From: Atopobium sp. UBA1382
GTDB lineage: Bacteria; Actinomycetota; Coriobacteriia; Coriobacteriales; Atopobiaceae
Direction of reading: 5' to 3'
Length of the DNA stretch: 64,000 nt
NCBI GenBank assembly: GCA_002305805.1
Contig: DBQY01000008.1
Location: forward strand, 384-64,383
Shown here: positions 1 through 8,550 of the stretch, one piece after another
How positions within the stretch are numbered: position 1 is the stretch's first letter
How the letters are laid out: each line of letters begins with the position of its first letter
The notes under the pieces: model-generated
Told to the model about the DNA's origin: nothing
The model's database searches: none
What the model saw: the letters and a program-made list of their open reading frames with translations, nothing else
Made by a program: the position numbers and the translations under genes

Positions 1-819
1 TGCGTGCGTGCGGAAGCTCTCGAGGTACGCCTCGTGGGCTGCGTCGACCTGGGGCTGCAGTGCCATGCGGTCGCGCTCTGCCTGCTCGTCAAGCTCCTCG
101 ATACGCCTGAGGTGCTGCTCGTCTGTCTCGCCCTCGCGCCGCTCGTACTCGTCGTTTCCGGGTATCCACGAGCTCTCGAGGTCGAGCCACGTCCTGAGCA
201 GCGTCAGCGTCTCGTCCGCCGCCCAATAGGCGTCCTCGTTGTTGATCGTGAGGTAGGCTGCTTCGTTGTCCGCGCCGGGCGAGCAGTCGACGGCGATCGA
301 ATCGACGTCCCCCTCCTCTTCGGTATGGAGCGAGACCACGGGGTACTCGTAGAGCGGTTCGTGAACGCTCGGTCGGTCGATCCTGACGACGGGACTGTCC
401 GTTACGCGGTACGTCACGGACTCGAGGCCCTCGCCGCTTGCGCTGAGATTGAGGGAGAGCTTGAGGTAGCTGCCATACGTGCCGTCCCGCGGCATGAGGC
501 CGTCGGGCGTCGCCTCTACGGCAACGGTCTCGCCGGTTTCAACCGCCTGCGCGATTACCAGGCCAAAGGTGGTCCCGGTATCGTTTCCCGCTGTGTCCAG
601 GAGCACTGGCAGTCCCAGCGCAAGCCCGGCCGTGACAGCGCAGCCTGCAACCCCGACGAGCGCAGCGCGGCGGGTGACAAGGGTGTGGTGCGCAGGTTCG
701 GCCTCTCGTGCCCGCAGTTCGTGTACGCGACCCAGTACGGTGTCGTCGAGCTTGGCGCTCGGGCGCACGTCGCCAAACAGCTCGCTCAGTCGCCTCTCCA
801 TATGGCCCTTTTCGCTCAT
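1..819 (-). CDS. Anti-sigma-factor-like membrane protein, C-terminus beyond window
   Basis: The reading frame runs off the left edge, so the C-terminus is missing. The start ATG at 819 overlaps the stop of the sigma factor gene by ATGA and has an AGGAGG site just upstream. The first 40 or so residues are charged and cytoplasmic-like. One hydrophobic helix follows (about residues 45-70, reading ALVGVAGCAVTAGLALGLPV), then a long extracytoplasmic acidic domain. This one-helix layout, cotranscribed behind an ECF sigma factor, is typical of membrane anti-sigma factors (DUF4179-like). No zinc-binding HxxxCxxC motif was seen at the N-terminus, so sigma binding is inferred from context only. Confidence 0.7.
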   Translation of the reverse strand, partial: MSEKGHMERRLSELFGDVRPSAKLDDTVLGRVHELRAREAEPAHHTLVTRRAALVGVAGCAVTAGLALGLPVLLDTAGNDTGTTFGLVIAQAVETGETVAVEATPDGLMPRDGTYGSYLKLSLNLSASGEGLESVTYRVTDSPVVRIDRPSVHEPLYEYPVVSLHTEEEGDVDSIAVDCSPGADNEAAYLTINNEDAYWAADETLTLLRTWLDLESSWIPGNDEYERREGETDEQHLRRIEELDEQAERDRMALQPQVDAAHEAYLESFRTHA

Positions 820-1322
820 GACATACCTCCTAGGTAGACCCTCAGCTTTCGCATGGCGCGCGAGAGGCGTGTGCGCACCGCAGACTCCAAGATTCCGCAC
901 GCCGCGGCGATGGCGTCTGCGGGCAGCTGCTCCACGTAGCGCAGGTGGACGACTGCGCGGTAGCGCTCGGGGAGCCGCTGCACGGCATCCCAGAGCTGGT
1001 TGTCGGTCCAGGGTGCATCGTCCTGCTCGCCTTGCGCCACCTCGACACCCAGCGCGTCGAACGATTGCATGTGCCGTCTCCACCACGACCGCGCGAGGTC
1101 CCGACAGCGGTTGAGCGTGGTGCGCAGCAGCCAGGCGCGTAGGTGCTCGGCGTTCGCGAAGCCCTTGTCGCAGCAGGCCAGTGCCACGAAGACCTCCTGG
1201 TAGACGTCCTCGGCGTCGGCGCGGGACCCGGTCTGCGAGAGCGCCAGCCTCAGTACGCTCGCCCCGTGGTCGCGCATCGCCGCGCGCAGGAACGCGTCAT
1301 CCCTCACTACCCGTTGCGGCAC
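816..1322 (-). CDS. ECF-type RNA polymerase sigma factor
   Basis: A 168-residue sigma-70 family protein of the extracytoplasmic-function class. Region 2 is visible around residues 30-60 (DAEDVYQEVFVAL, the region 2.2 core-binding helix). Region 4 follows at about 110-160 (RLPERYRAVVHLRYVEQLP, then SAVRTRLSRAMRKLR as the helix-turn-helix). Regions 1 and 3 are absent, as expected for the class. The start is GTG at 1322, with a GAGAGGAG site upstream. It is translationally coupled to the downstream membrane protein, its likely anti-sigma factor. The regulon and inducing signal cannot be read from the sequence. Confidence 0.9.
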   Translation of the reverse strand: MPQRVVRDDAFLRAAMRDHGASVLRLALSQTGSRADAEDVYQEVFVALACCDKGFANAEHLRAWLLRTTLNRCRDLARSWWRRHMQSFDALGVEVAQGEQDDAPWTDNQLWDAVQRLPERYRAVVHLRYVEQLPADAIAAACGILESAVRTRLSRAMRKLRVYLGGMS

Positions 1323-1430
1323 GTCATGCTCCTCTCGTCTCTGCCTTGAACACGGGTCTGCGGGTAGTTTGTCCCAAGTTTTTCTGCAAAGGGCGACCCA
1401 AAGTTGCGCGCTCCCGCCCCTCCCTCACGA

Positions 1431-1549
1431 GGTTTGGGTTCACGTTTTCCGCCCTCGAGCGATCGTAAATCCGCTCAACTGGGATTATGTTGGCCGGAAC
1501 CCGTACTGGAGCGCAAGCGCGAACCCAAACCGTCTGGGGGTTTGGGTTC
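1431..1549. repeat. Intergenic inverted repeat locus A
   Basis: In the divergent gap between the sigma factor and luxS, GGTTTGGGTTCACG (1431-1444) is mirrored by CGCGAACCCAAACC (1518-1531) with one mismatch and a 73-nt spacer. A third copy lies at 1540-1549, so 1521-1549 can also fold alone as a 10-bp hairpin. A GGCGAGAA octamer follows at 1564. The arm sequence was not found in any other gap of the window. This is one of eight loci with the same architecture. Confidence 0.7.
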
Positions 1550-1593
1550 GTGGGGTACACTGGGGCGAGAAGAACCGCGTCGCAGGGAGTCCC

Positions 1594-2082
1594 ATGGACA
1601 AGATCACCAGCTTCACCGTCAACCATCTCACGCTCGAACCGGGGGTCTACGTGAGCCGCGTGGACGCCGACCCCGTCACGGGTGCCGTGGTCACCACGTT
1701 TGACCTGCGCCTCACCGCCCCCAACCGCGAGCCGGTTATGGACACCGCGGCCGTCCACGCCATCGAGCACCTGGGCGCCACCTACCTGCGCAACGAGCCC
1801 GCATGGCGCGACCGCGTGGTCTACTTCGGCCCCATGGGCTGCCGTACGGGCTTCTACCTCATCCTCTTTGGCGAGTACTCCTCCGACGAGGTGGCGCCGC
1901 TCGTGCGGAAGACCTTTGAGTTCGTCCGCGACTTCGAGGGTGAGATCCCGGGCGCGCGCCCCGAGGAGTGCGGCAACTGGCATGACGCGGATCTCGCGCA
2001 GGCCCGCTGGTGGGCGCGCCGCTACCTAGAGAATACGCTGACAGACATCGACGAGGCGCACCTCGTTTATCCACAGGAGTAG
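1594..2082 (+). CDS. luxS: S-ribosylhomocysteine lyase LuxS
   Basis: Cleaves S-ribosylhomocysteine to homocysteine and the AI-2 precursor DPD. The metal-binding HxxEH motif is present as HAIEH (residues 55-59), and the catalytic Cys83 lies in GCRTGFY. The C-terminal ECGNWHD segment is also conserved. Length is 162 residues, normal for the family. The ATG at 1594 follows a GGGAG site; upstream in-frame codons fall inside the inverted-repeat gap and are unlikely starts. mtnN begins 8 bases downstream, so both steps of S-adenosylhomocysteine recycling are cotranscribed. Whether AI-2 signals in this organism cannot be told. Confidence 0.97.
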   Translation: MDKITSFTVNHLTLEPGVYVSRVDADPVTGAVVTTFDLRLTAPNREPVMDTAAVHAIEHLGATYLRNEPAWRDRVVYFGPMGCRTGFYLILFGEYSSDEVAPLVRKTFEFVRDFEGEIPGARPEECGNWHDADLAQARWWARRYLENTLTDIDEAHLVYPQE

Positions 2083-2090
2083 GGGACAAG

Positions 2091-2792
2091 ATGAAGATCG
2101 GAATCATCGGCGCGATGGACGTCGAGGTCGAGCTCCTGCGCGAGCGTCTCTTCGACCAGGAGGTCACCTCGGCCCTGGGCATGGACTTCTACGAGGGGCG
2201 GCTCGGCGAGAAGGACGTTGTGGTCGTCAAGTGCGGCATCGGCAAGGTGAACGCCGGCGTCTGTGCGCAGGCGCTCATCGATCGTTTCCACGTCACGCAT
2301 CTGATTAACACCGGCATCGCCGGCTCGCTCGACCCGGAGGGTCTCGACGTCGGAGACCTCGTCGCGGCCACCGACTGCGTCCAGCACGACTTCTCCGTGG
2401 CTCCGCTCGGCTACGCGCCCGGCCTGATTCCCGGCCGCGACCGCGTGGAGTTCGTCGCCGATGAGCGCATGCGCGAGGTCGCGCTCGCAACGGCCGCCGA
2501 GGTGGCGTCCGACGTTCATGCCGTCGCCGGCCGCGTGGCCTCAGGCGACCAGTTCATCTCCGCCGAGGAGGACCGCAGGCGCATCGTCTCTCTGTTCGGG
2601 GCCGTGTGCTGCGAGATGGAGGGTGCCGCGATCGCCCAGGTGGCGACCTTGAACGGCGTCCCCTTCGCCGTGGTGCGCGCCATCTCGGACAAGCCCGGTG
2701 CCGAGGGTCAGACCGTCACCTACGCCCAGTTCGAGCAGGCAGCCGCCCACCACTGCGCCCAGATCGTCGCCCACATGGTCGCCGCGCTGTAA
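2091..2792 (+). CDS. mtnN: 5'-methylthioadenosine/S-adenosylhomocysteine nucleosidase
   Basis: Hydrolyses adenine from S-adenosylhomocysteine and methylthioadenosine, giving the LuxS substrate. The protein has 233 residues, usual for MtnN/Pfs. It opens with MKIGIIGAMDVEVELL, the family N-terminus, and carries the nucleosidase signatures NTGIAGSLD and CEMEGAAIAQVA (the glutamate pair that binds ribose) and the catalytic aspartate in AISDKPG near the C-terminus. It lies 8 bases after luxS, so SAH to SRH to homocysteine is encoded as one unit. The start is ATG at 2091; longer in-frame versions reach into luxS. Confidence 0.97.
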   Translation: MKIGIIGAMDVEVELLRERLFDQEVTSALGMDFYEGRLGEKDVVVVKCGIGKVNAGVCAQALIDRFHVTHLINTGIAGSLDPEGLDVGDLVAATDCVQHDFSVAPLGYAPGLIPGRDRVEFVADERMREVALATAAEVASDVHAVAGRVASGDQFISAEEDRRRIVSLFGAVCCEMEGAAIAQVATLNGVPFAVVRAISDKPGAEGQTVTYAQFEQAAAHHCAQIVAHMVAAL

Positions 2793-2825
2793 GTATCTTC
2801 GATGCAATGGCCGCAGTGACAAGAC

Positions 2826-2851
2826 GGCCGGAGGGGCGAGAAGGTCCGGCC
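2826..2851. terminator. Hairpin between convergent mtnN and degV-family gene
   Basis: GGCCGGA (2826-2832) pairs with TCCGGCC (2845-2851), with a 12-nt loop. It lies in the 69-bp gap between two converging genes. No T-run follows on either strand, so it would be a weak or factor-assisted terminator. The loop contains one GGCGAGAA octamer. Confidence 0.5.
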
Positions 2852-2861
2852 TACGGGTTCG

Positions 2862-3719
2862 TCACATGCCCATGACTGCCATGCCGACGAGCGTGGGTCC
2901 CGTGTGCACGAGCAGATCGGCAGAGATGCCGCAGCTGATGAACTCGATGGCGTTGTCCACACGCTCGCGCAGGCGCGCCTCGAGCTCGTCGCGCAGGCTC
3001 GGGTCGAAGGTGCACACGGCCACGCGCACCTGGTTCCAGCGCTCCGCCTGCTCGGCGATGAGATCGACCTGGGTCTTCAGGGCCTTCTGCCAGCCACGCG
3101 GCTTCTTCTCGATCACGTACTTGCCCTCGCGCTCGTCGCAGGTGAGAACCGGCTTGATGTTGAGCATGGAGCCCACGCGGTAGACGGCCTCGCTGATGCG
3201 GCCGCCCTTGCGCAGGAAGTCGAGCTTCTGCACCGAGAAGTACACGCGCACGCGCTCGCTCACGGCGGTGAGCACGCTGCCCAGGCGCTCGAGCGGCATG
3301 CCGCCCTCGACCTGGCGCGCTGCCTCCATGACGACCATACCGGCGGCGATGCCGATGCTCTTGGTGTCCACCGTGACGACGGGGAAGTCCTCCATCTGCC
3401 GCGCGACCATGCTCACCGTCTCGTAGGTGGCAGAGAGGCCGGAGGAGATGGTAACCACCACGGCGCCTTCGTAGCCGTCGCGCTTGGCCTGCTCGAAGGT
3501 CTGTTGAATCTTCATGGGGGAGGGCAGCGACGTGGTGGGAATCTCCTCGTCAAAGCGCCGCACGACGTCCTCCGTGGTGATGTCGACGCCGTTCTCGTAG
3601 CTCGAGCCGTCGGAGTAGTTGATGCGCAGCGGGATGACGCGCACGTCGTGAGCAGCAACAAAGTCCGCCGGCGTGTCCGTTCCGGAGTCTGTGATGATGG
3701 CGATTCGCTGGTCGTTCAT
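2862..3719 (-). CDS. DegV family fatty-acid-binding protein
   Basis: A 285-residue DegV protein. These proteins bind a fatty acid and, in Gram-positive bacteria, present exogenous fatty acids to the FakA kinase. The N-terminal IAIITDSGTDTP and the central TTSLPSP and ISSGLSATYE segments are the family signatures for the acyl head-group pocket. FLRKGGRISE and the IKPVL segment mark the second half. The start is ATG at 3719 after a GGGGGAA site. No fakA-like gene lies beside it, so the partner must be elsewhere. Confidence 0.93.
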   Translation of the reverse strand: MNDQRIAIITDSGTDTPADFVAAHDVRVIPLRINYSDGSSYENGVDITTEDVVRRFDEEIPTTSLPSPMKIQQTFEQAKRDGYEGAVVVTISSGLSATYETVSMVARQMEDFPVVTVDTKSIGIAAGMVVMEAARQVEGGMPLERLGSVLTAVSERVRVYFSVQKLDFLRKGGRISEAVYRVGSMLNIKPVLTCDEREGKYVIEKKPRGWQKALKTQVDLIAEQAERWNQVRVAVCTFDPSLRDELEARLRERVDNAIEFISCGISADLLVHTGPTLVGMAVMGM

Positions 3720-3833
3720 GGTTCCCCCAAGACGTGTCGAGCCGGGCGTTCGCTATGATGGGAGCGTATCGCCCCGCAACGTGGTATTCAATACTAGATT
3801 GTCGGTTTTTCGGTAACTGCACAGGAGTGGCAC

Positions 3834-4439
3834 ATGGGCGAGAAGGACAAGGTCGTCGCAGTCACACACGTGGACGCCGCCGCGCGCCGTGCGCTCGTCG
3901 AGCGTATGCGAGCGTTGCACATCACTCGGATCGACGAGATGCCGCGCATCGAGCTCTATCTCGACCAGGTGCTCACGCTCGTGACCCAGGAGCTCGAGTT
4001 CATGCAGGTCCCCGGCGACACCATCGTGACGGGCTCGATGGTCAACAACTACGTCAAGCAGGGCGTCATCCCGGCGCCGCGCAAGAAGCGCTATACCCGT
4101 CGGCACCTTGCGTCGCTGCTCTTTGTCTGCGCGTTCAAGCGCGTCTTCTCCATCGCGCAGGTCAAGCAGCTCATGGAGCGCATCTATGCCTCGGGCGCCG
4201 ACCTCGCCCGGCTCTACGACGAGGCGTGCGGCCTGCTCGAGCGCTCGCTTGCGGCGTGCTTCGCCGGCGCCGAGGGCGTCGAGGCGCTGCGCGAGCCGGA
4301 CCTCGGTCTGCGCGTCGCGGCCGAGAGAAACCTCGACCCCGAGCTCGAACGCCTGATAGAGGCATCCGTGGCGTCGCTCGCCACGAGGGTTTACGTCGAG
4401 CAGACGCTTCTTCTCGCCGAGGGCGGCGACCAGAGGTGA
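3834..4439 (+). CDS. DUF1836 domain protein, putative DNA-binding regulator
   Basis: A 201-residue member of the DUF1836 family. The segment SMVNNYVKQGVIPAP followed by KKRYTRRHLASLLFV resembles the winged-helix recognition region of MerR-like proteins, which is why the family is thought to regulate transcription. A helical C-terminal half follows. The ATG at 3834 has an AGGAG site. It overlaps the nhaA start by 4 bases (GTGA), so the two are coupled, but a regulatory role over the antiporter is only inferred. Confidence 0.8.
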   Translation: MGEKDKVVAVTHVDAAARRALVERMRALHITRIDEMPRIELYLDQVLTLVTQELEFMQVPGDTIVTGSMVNNYVKQGVIPAPRKKRYTRRHLASLLFVCAFKRVFSIAQVKQLMERIYASGADLARLYDEACGLLERSLAACFAGAEGVEALREPDLGLRVAAERNLDPELERLIEASVASLATRVYVEQTLLLAEGGDQR

Positions 4440-5806
4440 CGCGCCCCGGGTCAATCTTCGACGAGCCTGCCGTGGTGCGCCGCCTCGAGCGACGCAGCTC
4501 GCTGGGTCGCCTCACCTCGAGCAGCACCCTTGCCGCGGCGGTCATGGTGTTCGCCGCCCTTCTCGCCCTCGTGGTGGCAAACTCCCCGCTCTACGAGGGG
4601 GTCGAGTACGTGCTCAAGCTGCCGCTCTCCGTGGGCGTGGGCAGGCTCTCGGTGGCGCTCACCGTGGAGCAGTTCGTCAACGACTTCCTCATGGCTATCT
4701 TCTTCCTGCTCGTGGGGATTGAGCTCAAGTACGAGATGACCATCGGCCAGTTGCGCCGCCCCCGGCAGGCGGCCCTGCCGATGCTTGCCGCGGTGGGCGG
4801 CGTCTGCGTGCCCGCCCTCATCTACCTCGTGGTGAACGTCCTAGCCGGCGGGGAGTCGCGCGGATGGGCCGTCCCCATCGCGACTGACATCGCCTTCGCG
4901 CTCGGTGTTGTGTCGCTTCTGGGGGACCGTGTCTCCCCGGAGACCAAGGTCTTCTTCCAGACGCTCGCCATCGCCGACGACATCCTCGCCATTGTGGTGA
5001 TCGCACTCTTCTACGGACAGGCGCCCGACCTCGCGTGGTGCCTGGCGTCGGCTGCCCTGGTCGCCGTGCTCGCCGCGCTCAACCGTGCCCGGATCTACTC
5101 CGTTGGCCCCTACGTTGCCGTCGGCCTCGTGCTGTGGGCCTGCATGTTCAACTCGGGCATCCATGCCACGCTCGCCGGCGTCATCCTCGCGTTTGCGCTC
5201 CCGGGTCGCTCGGACGTGCGCCTCGGCGACCTCGGCGGCTGGCTCTCCGCGCGCGCCCGCGACCTCGACGACACCTATGATGACGACCATCACGTCCTTG
5301 GTCAGCACGACTTCACTGACGGGGCCTGGCGAGTCGAGCGCGTCATGCACCACGTGACGCCGCCGCTCCAGCGAATGGAGCGCTACGTCTCCGTCTTCGT
5401 CAACTTCGGCGTGCTGCCGCTCTTCGCCTTTGTCAACGCCGAGCTGCACCTCGTGGGCGCGAACATGGCCTCCGTGCTCACGAGCCCCGTCGCGCACGGC
5501 GTTTTCCTCGGCGCCGTGGTGGGCAAGCCGGTGGGCATCATCCTCGTGACCGTGCTGCTCGTGCGCCTTGGCTTCGCGCGCCTGCCGCGCGGCATGGATT
5601 GGGCCCAGGTCATCACCGTCGGCCTCATGGGCGGCGTGGGCTTTACGATGTCCATCCTCATCACCGGCCTCGCCTTCGCCGATCCCGCTGACGCCATCGC
5701 GGCCAAGTGCGCGATCCTGCTGGGCTCGGTGGCCTCTGCCCTTCTCGGCATGCTCTTTGGGCGGTTGTTCATCCGCCGCGGGCGAGAAGGGCGACGCCCT
5801 CGGTAG
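4436..5806 (+). CDS. nhaA: Na+/H+ antiporter NhaA
   Basis: An integral membrane antiporter exporting Na+ or Li+ for protons. The frame starts at GTG 4436, inside the stop of the preceding gene, and gives 456 residues, somewhat longer than E. coli NhaA. The ion-binding residues are visible: the aspartate of ATDIAFALGVVSLLGD and the aspartate pair of LAIADDILAIVVIALFYG, on the two crossed helices. A hydrophilic, His/Asp-rich loop (residues about 275-310, with DDTYDDDHHVLG) precedes the last helices. A much longer in-frame version from 3734 exists but its first 234 codons only shadow the DUF1836 gene. Confidence 0.95.
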   Translation: MTRPGSIFDEPAVVRRLERRSSLGRLTSSSTLAAAVMVFAALLALVVANSPLYEGVEYVLKLPLSVGVGRLSVALTVEQFVNDFLMAIFFLLVGIELKYEMTIGQLRRPRQAALPMLAAVGGVCVPALIYLVVNVLAGGESRGWAVPIATDIAFALGVVSLLGDRVSPETKVFFQTLAIADDILAIVVIALFYGQAPDLAWCLASAALVAVLAALNRARIYSVGPYVAVGLVLWACMFNSGIHATLAGVILAFALPGRSDVRLGDLGGWLSARARDLDDTYDDDHHVLGQHDFTDGAWRVERVMHHVTPPLQRMERYVSVFVNFGVLPLFAFVNAELHLVGANMASVLTSPVAHGVFLGAVVGKPVGIILVTVLLVRLGFARLPRGMDWAQVITVGLMGGVGFTMSILITGLAFADPADAIAAKCAILLGSVASALLGMLFGRLFIRRGREGRRPR

Positions 5807-5873
5807 GTCTGTCCGCCGCTTGGGGTATCCTAGGGGAAGGCGCCATAGGGACGCCGCCTGATTGGAGGCTCAC

Positions 5874-6521
5874 ATGCGCGGACTCAAACGCCTCTGCACG
5901 GTCATCTTCGTGCTCGCGGACCTCTTTGTGATCGCGGCCCTCGCGCTCACGTGGTACGGGCCCTGGATGGACGCGGCGACGGCCCTGCTCTACCTCGAGC
6001 CCTACGCGCTCGCCGTGCTCATCTGCATGGTCGTGAGCGGACTGGGTCTGCTCGTGTTCCTCGTTCGCGCCATCTTTGGCGGCCGCCGCGTTCGCACCGT
6101 GGAGGTTGCGACCGTCGACGGCGGCGTCATCTCCGTCACGCGCGACGCGATCGCCGCCCAGGCGTCCCACATCGTGGAGGCGGACGGCACCTGCCTCGCC
6201 GACCGCGTGCGCGTCGACGCCAAGCCGCGCGGACACGTGCGCGTGCACGTGCGCGTGCTGCCGCGCAAGACCGTCGACGTGGTGGCCAAGGGCGCCGAGC
6301 TGCACGAGGAGCTGGTGGAGGGCCTTGCCGCCGTGTGCGGGGACACCGTGGAGAACGTGAGCCTGGAGTTCGTGGAGCCCGAGGCCGTCACGCTCGCCGA
6401 GCAGGGCGAGGACGAGGCCGCCGCCGAGCGCGACGCCGCGCCGGCGCCTGCCCCCGAGGACACGACGAGCGAGATCACCGTTTCGATGGGTCCCGCGCGC
6501 GACGCGGAGAAGGAGGCGTAA
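5874..6521 (+). CDS. amaP: Alkaline shock response membrane anchor protein AmaP
   Basis: A 215-residue protein with two N-terminal membrane helices (about residues 8-30 and 45-70) and a soluble domain rich in R/V repeats (HVRVHVRVLPRKTVD), as in AmaP, the anchor for Asp23. The acidic alanine-rich tail is variable. The start is the ATG at 5874 behind GGAGG; a TTG four codons earlier overlaps that site. It heads a tight operon with the DUF2273 and Asp23 genes, and the three probably act together in envelope or alkaline stress. Confidence 0.88.
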   Translation: MRGLKRLCTVIFVLADLFVIAALALTWYGPWMDAATALLYLEPYALAVLICMVVSGLGLLVFLVRAIFGGRRVRTVEVATVDGGVISVTRDAIAAQASHIVEADGTCLADRVRVDAKPRGHVRVHVRVLPRKTVDVVAKGAELHEELVEGLAAVCGDTVENVSLEFVEPEAVTLAEQGEDEAAAERDAAPAPAPEDTTSEITVSMGPARDAEKEA

Positions 6522-6524
6522 GCG

Positions 6525-6866
6525 ATGGCGGACGAGAAGACCCCGCGCCCCAAGATCGAGCTGGAGGGCAAGGAGGAACGACCCGAGGCCCCTGCGCCGG
6601 ACGACGGCTCCTACACCGTCGGCGAGGCCGTCCGCGACGGCTCCGCGCGCCTGTTCGCCTGGGTGCGCCGGACGTTCCCGGGGCATGAGCACGCCTTCTG
6701 GGGCGGCGTCCTCGGGTTCGTGGCGGCGATTCTGTTCCTGGTGCTCGGCCTGTTCAAGGCGCTCGTGATCGTGCTGCTCGTGATCGTGGGCGTGGCGGCC
6801 GGTCAGGCGCTCGACGGCGACTCCAAGATTATGGACCTGGTCCGGCGACTGTTCTCTAACAACTAG
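6525..6866 (+). CDS. DUF2273 family small membrane protein
   Basis: A 113-residue protein with a charged N-terminal half and two close hydrophobic helices near residues 55-95 (GVLGFVAAILFLVLGLF and ALVIVLLVIVGVAAG). This is the DUF2273 pattern, whose genes nearly always sit between amaP and asp23. Only 3 bases separate it from amaP. Its precise role is not known; the context suggests a membrane component of the Asp23 assembly. Confidence 0.85.
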   Translation: MADEKTPRPKIELEGKEERPEAPAPDDGSYTVGEAVRDGSARLFAWVRRTFPGHEHAFWGGVLGFVAAILFLVLGLFKALVIVLLVIVGVAAGQALDGDSKIMDLVRRLFSNN

Positions 6867-6916
6867 CGACTGCGATTGGCCCTCGGGCGCGAGCCCCGGC
6901 AGCGAGGAGAGAGACG

Positions 6917-7456
6917 ATGAGCAAGACGGAAGACGCAAAGACGCTGACGGACGACGTCGAGAAGAGCACCACGGCTCTCGCGACCGAGGAGCCCACGATG
7001 CTTGCCGCCACCACGGAGGAGAGCACGGACATCGAGGCCGTCGCCGATGACGAGGACGTGGACTCCGAGGACTCGCTCACCTTCTCCAACGGCGTCATCG
7101 AGAAGATCGTTGCCATCGCCATGCGCGAGGTTCCGGGCGTGGTGGGCATGAAGGGCAACTGGTTCAACCGCGTGCAGGACGCCTTTGGCGCGAGCGACTC
7201 CACGGCCGGCGTGACCGTGGAGGTCACCCCCGAGAGCGCCGTGCGCGTGAACATCTCCGTGCTCATCGAGTACGGTGCCTACGCTCCGCAGGTCTTCGAG
7301 GACGTCAAGCGCGCCGTGGTGAAGAAGGTCACCGGTATGACGGGCCTCGAGGTCGCGGGTGTGAACCTGCGCATCGAGGACGTGCTCACCGAGGAAGAGA
7401 TCGAGCAGCGCTCGAGGCGCCCCAAGAAGGAGGAGCCCGAGGACGAAGAGGAGTAG
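6917..7456 (+). CDS. Asp23/Gls24 family envelope stress response protein
   Basis: A soluble protein of 179 residues. The first 55 residues are acidic and low complexity. The Asp23 domain follows, with FSNGVIEKIVAIAMREVPGV, VTVEVTPESAVRVNISV and DVKRAVVKKVTGMTGLE as recognisable segments. The tail is highly charged (EEPEDEEE). Asp23 proteins polymerise at the membrane through AmaP, encoded two genes upstream. The ATG at 6917 is preceded by GAGGAGAGA, and a 50-bp gap separates it from the DUF2273 gene. Confidence 0.93.
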   Translation: MSKTEDAKTLTDDVEKSTTALATEEPTMLAATTEESTDIEAVADDEDVDSEDSLTFSNGVIEKIVAIAMREVPGVVGMKGNWFNRVQDAFGASDSTAGVTVEVTPESAVRVNISVLIEYGAYAPQVFEDVKRAVVKKVTGMTGLEVAGVNLRIEDVLTEEEIEQRSRRPKKEEPEDEEE

Positions 7457-7474
7457 CTCCTCGCTACCCGCTCG

Positions 7475-8458
7475 CTAGATCATCTCGTACGGGGAGGACT
7501 CGCCGCACGCGAAGGCGAGAAGGGCCTCCACGTTGCTGCGCACCATGCCCTCGACGTCCTCCTCGGTGTAGAACGCCATGTGCGGCGTGACGATCACGTT
7601 GGGAAGCGCGGACAGGATCGCACGGTCCCGGTTGGGGAGGGCGTCTCGGCTGCGGTCCAGATAGCAGAGGTTCTCCTCGTGCTCGATGGTGTCGACCGCC
7701 GCGCCGCCCAGCCGCCCCGACTCGAGCGCAGAGACGAGCGCCGCGGTGTCCACAAGGCTGCCGCGCGCGGTGTTCACGAGCACGGCCCCGGGCTTCATGA
7801 GCGCGAGTTCCTCGGCACCGATCATGTGATGGTTCTCGGGAAGGCCGGGCGCGTGGAGCGTGACCACGTCTGACGCGGCGAGCAGCTCGGGCAGGCTCAC
7901 GTACGAGGCGAGCCCGGAGAGCTCGTCCTTCTCGGCCACGTCATAGGCGAGCACGCGGCAGCCGAAGCCCCGGAGCCTGCGTATCACGGCCGTTCCGATG
8001 GCGCCGGTTCCCACGACGCCGACCGTGCAGGTGCCAAGCGAGTGACCGATCTTGCCGGCGAGCGTGAAGTCTTGCGCCTGCGCCCCGCGCATGACGAGCT
8101 TGATCCGGCGCAGCGCCATAAGCATGAGCATGACCGCGTAATCCGCTACCCCGTCAGGAGGGTAGGCGGCGTGCCCGACCCGAATGCCCAGCTCGCGGGC
8201 AGCGGCGAGGTCGATGTGGTCGTAACCGATCGAACGGGTGGCGAGCCCGCCGACTCCGAGCTCGCGATAGGCCGCGAGGAGCTCGCGCGACATGGGGTTG
8301 GTGATGATGCAGACGCCGTCCGCGCCGGCGGCAAGCAATGCGTTGTCGAGCGTGGGGTACTCCTCCGTCCAATCGTACTCAAAGCCCAGCTCGCGGCTTA
8401 GGGAGTCGAGGCAGGGGAGCTCGTCGTAGGGGCGCAGGGCGTACGCGAAGATCTTCAT
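7475..8458 (-). CDS. D-2-hydroxyacid dehydrogenase (D-lactate dehydrogenase-like)
   Basis: An NAD-dependent dehydrogenase of the D-isomer-specific family, 327 residues. The Rossmann motif GVVGTGAIGTAVIRRL is near residue 148. The catalytic triad is visible: Arg in NTARGSLVDTAAL, Glu in DTIEHEE, and His in VTPHMAFYTEE. The IEHEENLCYLD stretch is typical of D-lactate dehydrogenases and VanH, so D-lactate is the likely product, but the substrate is not certain. It lies alone, converging on the asp23 operon. The ATG at 8458 follows GAGAGGA. Confidence 0.92.
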   Translation of the reverse strand: MKIFAYALRPYDELPCLDSLSRELGFEYDWTEEYPTLDNALLAAGADGVCIITNPMSRELLAAYRELGVGGLATRSIGYDHIDLAAARELGIRVGHAAYPPDGVADYAVMLMLMALRRIKLVMRGAQAQDFTLAGKIGHSLGTCTVGVVGTGAIGTAVIRRLRGFGCRVLAYDVAEKDELSGLASYVSLPELLAASDVVTLHAPGLPENHHMIGAEELALMKPGAVLVNTARGSLVDTAALVSALESGRLGGAAVDTIEHEENLCYLDRSRDALPNRDRAILSALPNVIVTPHMAFYTEEDVEGMVRSNVEALLAFACGESSPYEMI

Positions 8459-8550
8459 GAGGGTCCTCTCGTCTGGGTGGCCCTATCGTAGCGCGCGCCC
8501 CGGCCGTCGTCGCTGATAGAATGGGCGAGAAATCGACCTGAGGGGGGACC

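Noticed and set aside
4..837. Plus-strand frame of 277 codons at the left edge
   Set aside because: The minus strand carries a coupled sigma/anti-sigma pair with ribosome-binding sites; this frame is its shadow.
8514..8522. Promoter of the C-GCAxxG-C-C gene (GATAGAATG)
   Set aside because: A -10-like hexamer without a -35 at usual spacing; not enough to call.
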